A stretch of DNA of 64,000 nucleotides from Solobacterium sp. GTDB taxonomy: Bacteria; Bacillota_I; Bacilli_A; Erysipelotrichales; Erysipelotrichaceae. Location of the stretch: contig JAKVKC010000003.1 in assembly GCA_022486705.1 (NCBI GenBank), positions 45,465-109,464 on the forward strand. The letters run 5' to 3'. Within the stretch, counting starts at the first letter, position 1, and each line of letters starts with the position of its first letter. Shown one piece after another: positions 52,541 to 62,700 of the stretch. The notes beneath the pieces were generated by a model. It saw only the letters and a list, made by a program, of their open reading frames with translations, made no database searches and had not been told where the DNA came from. The translations under genes and the position numbers were made by a program.

Positions 52541-53674
52541 GTGGTACTGTGCACGGATATGGATAAAGATATAGAAAAGTTCCATGAGCCTCTGCAGAAG
52601 GCTCTTGCTGAGAAAAATATTGTACAGCTGTCAGAAGTGCAGAAGCAATGCATTCCGCATGCTTTGAACGGAGAAGATGTATTTGCCCAAGCTCCAACTG
52701 GCTCTGGGAAGACATATGCCTATCTCCTGCCGATCCTGGAACGGATTGAGCTCCAGGGCAAAGGAAAGCATCTGCCGCAGGCCATCATCCTTTCACCGAC
52801 GAGAGAGCTCTCTCTGCAGATTGCAGATACCGTCAGAGAACTTCTGGCCCACATTGAAGGGATCCGTACAGCAGTATTAACGGGCGGCGTGGATATGAAT
52901 GCCCAGGTACGTTCTTTTAAGAATGGTGCCGATATTGTCATCGGTACCCCAAGCCGCATCTGCGATCATTTAAGAAGACATACACTGAAAACAAAGAACT
53001 GCCATACCGCAGTATTGGATGAGGCAGACGTCATGCTGAGCATGGGCTTTGAAGAAGATGTCAGGACCGTATTGGCACAATTGCCGGAACATCAGACCAT
53101 GCTGTTCAGTGCCACATACCCTGATGAGATCAGACAGCTGGCAGAACAGTCCCTGCAGGATCCTTTTGAATGTCAGATCCAGCAGGAAACTCTCTTGGAA
53201 CAGAAGATCGCCTATCATGCTTTTGATCTGAAAGAGAAAGAAAAGCCAGATCTTTTATTCTCATTGCTAAAGAGACAGCAGAAATGCATTCTCTTTGCCA
53301 ATACGATCAGGACCTGTGACTTTCTGCAGAAGCTTCTTCATCAGAAAGGCTTCTCGGCCGAAACAATCCACAGCGATATGGACTACAGCATTCGAAAGAG
53401 GATCATGCAGGAATTCAGGGATGGTCCCCTGCAGACCCTGATTGCCACAGATGTAGCATCACGAGGCATTGATATTCCTGCTGTATCCTGTGTGATCCTA
53501 TATGATCTGCCGGACAATGAAGATTCCCTGATTCACCGGACAGGACGCACAGCCAGAGCAGGCAATACCGGTGAAGTTGACCTCTTTGTCACAGCAAAAG
53601 ATCGCCATCGCTTTCCCCTGAAAAAGTATTTCCCTGATCTGAGCGAGAAAACATATATTCCTGATGCACACTAA
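52541..53674 (+). CDS. DEAD-box RNA helicase
   Basis: 377 residues from the GTG at 52541, which has AAAGGA ten bases before it; an ATG at 52559 (MDKDIEKFHEPL) is possible. Motifs in order are Q in LSEVQKQCIP, I APTGSGKT, Ia PTREL, GG in LTGGVD, Ib GTPSR, II DEAD, III SAT, IV ILFAN, V TDVASRGID and VI HRTGRTARAG. It is a core helicase without the long C-terminal extensions of CshA or DeaD, so a short type. The role is probably ribosome assembly or mRNA turnover. It is a single-gene unit. Confidence 0.95.
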   Translation: MVLCTDMDKDIEKFHEPLQKALAEKNIVQLSEVQKQCIPHALNGEDVFAQAPTGSGKTYAYLLPILERIELQGKGKHLPQAIILSPTRELSLQIADTVRELLAHIEGIRTAVLTGGVDMNAQVRSFKNGADIVIGTPSRICDHLRRHTLKTKNCHTAVLDEADVMLSMGFEEDVRTVLAQLPEHQTMLFSATYPDEIRQLAEQSLQDPFECQIQQETLLEQKIAYHAFDLKEKEKPDLLFSLLKRQQKCILFANTIRTCDFLQKLLHQKGFSAETIHSDMDYSIRKRIMQEFRDGPLQTLIATDVASRGIDIPAVSCVILYDLPDNEDSLIHRTGRTARAGNTGEVDLFVTAKDRHRFPLKKYFPDLSEKTYIPDAH

Positions 53675-53707
53675 AAGAGAAACCAAAATGCGGTCTCTCT
53701 TTTTTTG
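53675..53707. terminator. Terminator between the helicase gene and the giant surface protein gene
   Basis: AAGAGAAACC (53675-53684) pairs with GGTCTCTCTT (53692-53701), with one mismatch, followed by T run on the plus strand. It serves the helicase, and probably also the giant gene from the other side. Confidence 0.85.
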
Positions 53708-53713
53708 CTTCAA

Positions 53714-56700
53714 TTAACTTCTTCTGCGATCCTTCATCCGTATCGCAGCACATCCGATCATGAGGATCATCGATGAGATATTCAGATAGATCCAAAGACG
53801 ATTGTCCCCTGCTTTGGTATCCGGGATGACTTCATCCTGTACATTGCTGCTGCCATTGATATAGAAGTAAGCTGTCGGCACTTCTGTATGATTCCGATAA
53901 GAAGCAGTCAGTTCATGTCTGCCCACCTTCAGAGTATTTAAGAAGGATGCTTTGATCCAGATCTTTGTACTTCCTTCTTCAACAGAATAGTCTGTTCCTT
54001 CAGTCAGAGCGATACCGTCTGCTTTCAGGCCGGTCAACAGATCCAAGTTTCCATTGATTTCAAAATAGAGATCATCAGAGCTTCCCAACGTATGAGAACC
54101 ATCATTGCCAATCGTGAATTCATACTGGATTGCCGTCACGTGCAGCGTGATCTTAGCCAATGAATATCCATATTCGTTCTCTGCTTTGACATAGAATGTA
54201 TAATCACCAGCTGCCTTTGGCTTGCCAGATAAGACACCATCCGCACTGAGGCTCATTCCCTCTGGCAGTTCATACCCATCCGCCACACTGAATTCTGCAG
54301 ATGTACCATCCGAAACAGAAGCATCCAGCTGCTTCGAGAAATCAGTCTGCTCTGGCAGGGTGATCTCTGCATCGGCAATGATCGGTTCCATTGGATTCAG
54401 TATTACCTGATATGTATACGTACGATGGATGCTGTCATGCATATTATCTGCAGATGCCCATGTTTCAATACTGTATTCTTCACCCGCAAGCGAGCCTTCT
54501 AAGATGATCGCATTTCCATCATAGATCTGTTCCGTGCCATCAAACCCTTTGCCGGTCACCATGTAATGTATGACAGGATTTATATCCTCTGTCTTCAGCG
54601 TGATCAATGAGGTATCTGTATAGATACCGCTCGATAGATTCGCCTCAACAGGTGAAGCCTGTTTATCTGTTGCCTCAATCGTTATATCTCTTTTGAATGT
54701 CAGATTATAATTCTCTGGATTTTCAACATTTTCCGGCAGTTCAACCGTACCTGTCATCGTGATGGTCTGTTTACTTGCGCTCTTTGCATCATAGCCATTC
54801 GGCCATGTCCATTGAACAGGTACACTGATCTGATTTCCATCTTTCAATGTCAGAATCGCATTGGATGTACTGACGAAACTGCTTTCGGCTGTTCCGTTAG
54901 CGTACTTGGAAGTGAAACCAGTATCGATATCTGGTTCAGCAGCCAGGACGGCGTTGCCCATTGTTACTGTATAGTAGCCAACAAATGAACCATATTCCGA
55001 AGTGAGCGGGCATTTTTTGCCATTGATCATCAGCGATACAGTATCCGACATATTGAAGACAGGTGTCGTCGGAGCCCATGCAGAAGTTCCTTTCAATCTC
55101 ATCCGGATCTTGCCTTCGTGATCTGGATTTAAAGTGATCTTCGCTGTATATGAACCGCCATATTCTGCCTTATCCGCAGATGACCATTCTATTTTCAGAT
55201 CATCCGGATGGATCTCATACGTATTTGTTATGGTGACAAATGCCGAAGAAATACTGTCCGTCACCGATGAACCTATGATTGGATCTGCAAGTTCGATATT
55301 GATCTGATTGACCTGCGGAATAAATACTGCGGTCAGGACCACATCTTTGCTTCCCATTGTAAACATCTGTGAAGATGACGAATCAATAGTTCCATCTTCC
55401 TTTTGCCATCCATAGAATTCTTCATCAGCTTCCATCGGTTTAATAATTGTTACAGTACTCTCTGTTTTGTACTGATAGATCGCAGTGCTGAAGACCTTTT
55501 TCAGATTCGCATCATAGCTGTTCACTGTTACTGTATATGGAACTGAGTAATTGAAGGTTGCACTTGCGACTTCACTGCTCTTATAGCCATCAATGACAAG
55601 ATATGCCTTTACTTTATATTGGCATGTCTTTCCTTTCTCACCTGTCATTTGGATACTTGATGAATAGACATTGCTGTTGATATCTGGATCTGCAGGATCA
55701 GCAGCGTCACCTTCGCTGACTTTTGTATACGTATAGTAGATCGTACCTTCGCTGTACCGCTTATTGATCGTGATGATACCGTTGCCTTCATCAAACGAGA
55801 ATAGTGGTTTCTCAGCTTGATCAATAGATCCGGTGTCATATGCAAAGGCCACTGTACGAGTTAGAGATACACCTTCTTTGACTTCTGCATCACTAGGAAT
55901 TGCGGTTTGATCAATCGCACAATTAAATTTCATCGACTGCCCTTCAATATCAGATACAGTCACATCAGCTGCCTGTGTATCTCCATCAGCATAAACAAGC
56001 AAAGCTTTCTTCGCAATATAACTCTTCATGACGGCAGAAGTCGTTCCTTCCGGAACAATTGTTTCACTGTCATTCCATGAAACGGATATGACCTGTTTCT
56101 TCTCTGTTGTATAAATAATATATGCAGTAACACTTCCGTCATCATTGAAATCGATGGTATTGACAGCTGCGCCATTGTCAACGACAATGCTGTCTTTCGT
56201 AAAGGATTCTTTGTCGAACTTATGCGTATCATCCGGCGTCAGTGTCACAGCCGCGACCCGTTTCTGATAATAGCCAGGCTTGCTGCTGTCCATCCATTTC
56301 ACCTTCACAGATGCAATGCCTTCTGTAGATGAAGAAACGACGTTTGAAAGTGCTGTGTTTGCAACTGGTACAGGCATGCTCAACGCTGCTGTGGAAATAG
56401 CAGTATTGCTGCTGTAATTTGCACGCAGAACAACATCGTATGCAGGCATGTCGAACGACAGCGATTTAGAATTGCATGTCAATGTTCCAATCTGTGTACC
56501 ATCTGTTTTCTCTGCTGTCCATTTTACAAAATTGTATCCTGTAGCAGCCGGTGCAGCCATAGAAACAGTCTCACCAATCTTATAGTTTCCAGCATCGTAT
56601 TCCGTCTGTCTCAGTTCAGTATTTGTTTTTGCATCATATACTTTCACCGATACTTTATAATTGGAAACAGCTGGATTGCCTTCTGTTGCAACAAAGCGGT

Positions 56701-59700
56701 AGCAGAATGTAATTGAGCCATCATCGTTTCGTGCTCCTTCGGCAGCATTTCCATTTACTGTGCCTGTCACTGTATCAGCAAATACATATTCTTCCGTAGG
56801 CAGATGAACTGTGATTTTTGCCGTATAAGAAGTTCCCGCATCTGCTTTTCCATCGACGATACTGTTTGGGCTCCAAACAATATCTGCACTTGTATGATCC
56901 GCCAAAGTATTTCCATTGATCTTAACAGAAGCTTCAGTATCAACTGTTTCGCCCTGAACAGGAGCATCCGCAGTAAATTCATAGCCGCTGATCACTGTCT
57001 TATATTGTGCTGTCAGTTCTACATCCGCGTCAGGCATTGTAAATGCAGTGGTCTTCTTTGTACTGTCAGCCAGTACAATATCTCCTGCAGTGATTTTCCA
57101 GCCTGAGAATACTTTTCCATCTGACGGATCATCAGCTGTGATCTTTACTGTGTCACCAGCCGAGAATGAAGTACTTTCAATATCTGCAGAAGTTGTGCTC
57201 TTACCACCAGTGACTGCAACTGTATGCATGGATGGCAGTGTGATTGCATATTGCATTTCAGTAACATCACTATCATCGTATAAGTCATTGGACTTAACAT
57301 ATGCTTTAACAGTTATATTCTTTGTACTTCCTGTTGTACCGTTCAGAGAAATCTTTGAATTATACAATGTATAGTTTTCTTTTGGATCAGCACCATCCGT
57401 CGTATAACAAATCATTCCGCCCTCTGGTGAAGTCAGTGATATGCTCTGATTCTCTGTATATGTACCGCTCTTAATATCAGCGATTGGCTTGGAATATGCA
57501 GACTTTGCTTTGACTGTTGCAATATATGTCATATTAGATATTCCATTTGCATCGACATATGACGGCAATTCTGGTGTATTAGTATATGTTAAAGTCTGTT
57601 CCGTTTTAGTACCGGAATCATACTTTTTTTCAATTGACCAATTGCCACTTGTTAAAGTAAGCTGTTCAGCATATCCATCTGTGAAATGAAGAATTGCTTT
57701 GGATGGAAGATCTGCTGTAATTGCAGCTGTTACATCTGCATCGCTTGCATGTATATAAGTCCCAGAAGCAGTATATTCAATAGATGCCAGCACAGCTTTT
57801 GCAGTTGTATAGGAAACCATAACAGTGATTGTTCCATCATTACTTAATGTCGATTGTTTTATTGTTCCGGTAGAGCATGAAATATGACTAAGTGTATCAG
57901 AGCTGAACTGATATCCCTTATTAGGAGTCAGCGTAATCATAGCAATGCAGTCTTCATCATAATATGGCTTGCCAGAAGTACTCCACTGCTGCGAAACTGT
58001 AAAATTAGAACCATCTTCTGGCCTTGCATCAGTTGGAAGATCCTTTTGTACTATTGGTGTGCTCAATATAATACTTGGTTTATCGATAGTTATACCATCC
58101 GGCATATACTTTACAGTTATTGAAACATCAGATGCGGGCATAGTGAATTCAACTGTAGTAGAAGTACTTTGATTATCGTTCATACTCCAATTTCTGAAAT
58201 AGTAGTTATGTAGAACACTAACAGGAATGCTTACCTTTGTTCCTTCAGCATATTTGAATGATATCGTGCCGATCGTGGTATTATTTTTGCTTTCATCTTG
58301 ATTTGTTACAGTAACTGTATGCGTTGTTACAGTATCTTTTGCGAATTGATAAATCACTTTCACTTCAGTATCACTGATTCTTTGAACTACTGCATTATTG
58401 TCATTGACTTTTGCAGTAACCCCGTCTGCATAACAAGCCTCTCCTGCTGTTAAAGGTACAGTGATTTCTGCAGTATATGTATCATCTGATGTATCAAGAT
58501 CTGTGATTAATGCTGTTTCATTTGCTATTGCAGCATCAGATCCATTCTTGACTGAATTCACTGAGGGACCTCCTGTTTCAAATAGAGATGAAACTGTCAG
58601 CTTCAAATCTGCAACACTATATTCAGCGGTCAGGTCAGCCGTGCCAGCAGGCATCACAAAAATATTTCCTGAGCTGTATTTTGATCTCAATAGATTAACA
58701 CTGTTATCATTAACATTCCATTGTTTGAAAGTTGTTCCTGCGGGCAGGTCTTTCGGTCGAATAAATATAGACTTATACGAATATGATTCTGTAATTTGTG
58801 TATCAATTTTTTCTGCAAGAACTGCATATCCATTCTTAAGGATGATATCATGTTTTATTCCAGCATCCTGATTGAATGTATAAACAAAGGTCTTCGTATT
58901 GCTGTCAAGATATCCATCTTTCGTTGCATAAGCATTGATCGTATAATCTGTCTTTCTGCCTTGTGTTCCTGTAATAGTGAATGGTCCCGTATACTTTATC
59001 GATGCTTGATTATCAGCATCCTTTGGATCCGAACCATCCATTGTGTAATAGATATCTGCTCCATCTTCACACTGTAAAGTAATTCCCTTAGAAAGAGAAT
59101 CAGAAATGATTTCGGATTCTGGAGATGCTGTTACATCATACAGTCTTCTTGCCTGAAGGATATTTACCGTAATAGGCTTGATGATATTAACGTTATTAGG
59201 ATTGATAAAATTGGATTCTTCAAGATCAATAGAAGCATTTAACGTTATAGTCTGTTCATCTGTATTAGAAGAATCATAGTTCGAACCTTCCACAGCAGAA
59301 TATACAAGCGGTGCTGAAGCAGAGATATTATCATTTTTATTGATAGTTGCATAAATATTCTTCTTTTTGACCGCTGCTATGACATCATCCATGGTGACGC
59401 TGCTGCCATAAACATGATCGATCTCTATTGAATCTGGGATGGAAATAGTATTGATCAGATTCGGCAGTTCAAACTCCATCGTCATGTAAAGATTGCCATC
59501 CGTATCTAGTTTTGCTGCATATTTATAATTTTCCAATGGTTCTGTACTTGCATCTACTTTATAACTGTTGCCAATCAGTGTTCCGAAAGATGGTGCTTTC
59601 GTACCATCAGCGTTTACAATCTTCGGCAGAATAACCTTCGCTTTGCAATTTGTAATTGAACTAGAACTGTCGCCCTGGCTCCATTGCACAGCAGCCGGTT

Positions 59701-62700
59701 CCCCATCACTTGAAACACATGCATCAGTTTCGCCCACGTACCCCGAAGACTTATAAGAACTTGTGCCGTTGCTGACATACCAATTCACAGTATTGCTCAG
59801 TACAGTTTTACTGCCATCTATATACATTTCATAATTATTTGATGAGCTTGTGCCGCTGCCATTGAACTGAAGTCTCACATCATTAAATCGTTTTATACGG
59901 TCTGTCGTAATTGTCACATCACCGACAGGCATAATGAAACTGGTCGTAGCAGAGGAAATATCTGCGATTTCTATATCTGTATTCTTTGTCGTCCATTTGC
60001 TGAAAGTATCTGTATCTGTATCACTGCTGGAAAGCACGACTGTTTCACCGCAGTAATAAGATGCAGTCTGCGTTGTACTTCCATCCTGGATCGTGACTTT
60101 GTATTTCTTTGCACTGTTCTTGATCGTATATGTGTAATAGACCGTATCACTGTAGTAGCCATTATGATATGCTCTTGCACTGATCGTATATGTCGTGGTT
60201 TCTCCAAAACCAGCATTCAGACCGATATAGCCGCCATAGACTTTGCTTTTCGCATCACCTACCGTTGGCTCTGCATTCTTAGATCCGTCGGTACTGATGG
60301 AATAAACGATCGATGCACCAGGTGTAAGTTCTGTCATCTGGATCTTCTGTGCAGTGTAGTATGTTTTTCCGCTTCCAGAAGCACTTGGTGCTTTAAGAGA
60401 ATCCTTTTCAGAAGACTCCAAATCATATGGATCCGTGCTGAAGCCTTCCCAATCGTCCTGGTACAGATCATCCTGTGCACGCATCCATGCAAAGTTCACT
60501 TCAGGATAATGCTGGGTAGCGATTGTAGATGCATTGTATGCCAATGTGCCAACTAAGTTCTGGTTTTTGTATGAATAGTCATACGATACAAATGTCAGCA
60601 GAACATCTGCTAATACAGGCCACATTGAATGCAGTTCATTATATTTCTCTGTGCCAAGAACGCTTTCAATATCGCACTTTTCAATTGCTGACCAAATATC
60701 TCCAGCCTTATCATTCTTTTTGCTTGTCGTCACCCACTCATAGCCATACTCACCGATGGTCCACATCCAAAGGCTGGTCTGATCGATATAATTCAAGACC
60801 TTTGCGAGCTTATTTGTCAGCTGCTTCTGCGTATCCGCATCCATACCGAAGACCAGCTGCAGAACGGTAGAAATCACCGTCTGGAAATTATATGTGGTCG
60901 CATCCGGCGTTGACGGAGATACAAGATATCCATCTTTGACATACCAGACACGGCTGTACAGAGCTCTGTATCCTGCTGCATCCTCAGGTGCAGTCACATC
61001 ATAATGCGAGTTGATGAAATCTTCTTGATAATGAATATTATCACCGAGTCCATAGTGCAGCAGGAAGTTCATTAGTTCAGTGAAGTAATTCGGGATCGAA
61101 TCGCCCGTCATGACCTTTCCATCCGGATTGATCAGGTCGTACCATAGAACTGCACTTCCTAAATATGACACCGTCGCTTTTTGGAAGTAATCTGTAAAAC
61201 TGATCTCTGTATTTATTTTATTCAGCTGTTTTAACATCTTTGTACGCAGATTGTTATATTCTGCCGTACCGCTCTTCAGATAATTCGTACTGTTGTCTGA
61301 AGATGCTGTATCGCCTGGAATATAGTGGTCAATGCCGTATCTTGTAAAGCCCATAATGCCAGGTGCCACAGTAGGAACTAAGTCTTCTTTATTGATCAGA
61401 TTATGGATTGATGTATAAGAAGCAGGATCTGATTTAGGGAAAGAGGAATCCCATGTTGTATGGTCAGCATTTCCGCTTAATACAGTGGAGACAGCTCCTT
61501 GCGGTGCTTCAAAAGTATAAGCATAGACATTGTCATTGCTTGCATAATCTAAGCCATCGATCACTCTTCTCGCTGTCAGGTTGGCAACGGCACCGCCTCT
61601 GGAATAGCCTGTGATCCAGAATTTAGTATTGCTCGATGTCAAATTGCTGTTTGCATAATATTTAGAAATATAATCCTGAATGCCTTCCATGACTTGATCT
61701 GCGGCATTGGAGAAGCCCTTGGCTTCACCTGTATCTGCAGCACTGTCATTGATCAAAGCATTGCTGGCCCACTCGGTCGTATAGTTCGCACCGCGCACCG
61801 CAATGGCAATCAGATTAGTACCATCCGCAAGCTTCTTTGTTCCTATTTCATAGCCGATCGTATATCCATCATCTGTTTCTGCCGGCAATGGATAATGCGT
61901 CGTAAAGTTAGAGAAGCCCAAGCTCGTATACAGATCATTGATATTCTTTGCCTGTTCATCTTCGGCATCATACGGGCGTTTGAAAGCAGCCATCGCAACA
62001 CCGAGTGAAGCTGTTGCTAGATGCTGATCATAGACCGTTGCATTATTATCAAAGAAGTCATCTGTATAGTAGATACTTGAAGCTGTATCTTTCATATCCG
62101 TGACAGAAGTATAGTTGAATTCATATTTTTTTGCCGTTGCATTTGTGTAGTTTGTTCCGCTGACGGTATAAGTATCAGCCCCTACAGATGATCCGGTATC
62201 CGGATCCGTGCCCTTTTTGAAATAGAAATTGTTGTTGTTATCATTTTTATCAATATAATATCCATCATAATCTGAACGGAAACACGTCTTGGATATTCTT
62301 GCGCAGTCTCCATCACTTGTAAATCGGATATAATCGCCGCCATCATTTCCATCTTTGCTGGAAACATAGATGATACTTTGGCTTGCCAAGGATGAATCAT
62401 TGTAAATATCACTGTCTGTTCTTAAGAAAAGATTATGATATCCGTTATTCTGACAGTAGACAATGCCGCCCGAGAAGATAATATAGTCTGCTGTTGCAAT
62501 ATAAATACCGCTTCCGGCATCGGAGCTCTTCGATGTATCGTAGCCTGCTTTATTGTTAATAATGGTTGCACTGTAAACGTCGACCTTTTTGGTATTGATA
62601 TACAGACCGCCGCCATTCTTCAGACATGTATTATTTAAAACAGACACGCCTTTCAGTTTCAGCTGATTTGAATCATCTGTGCCGTTAGCGTACAGACCGC

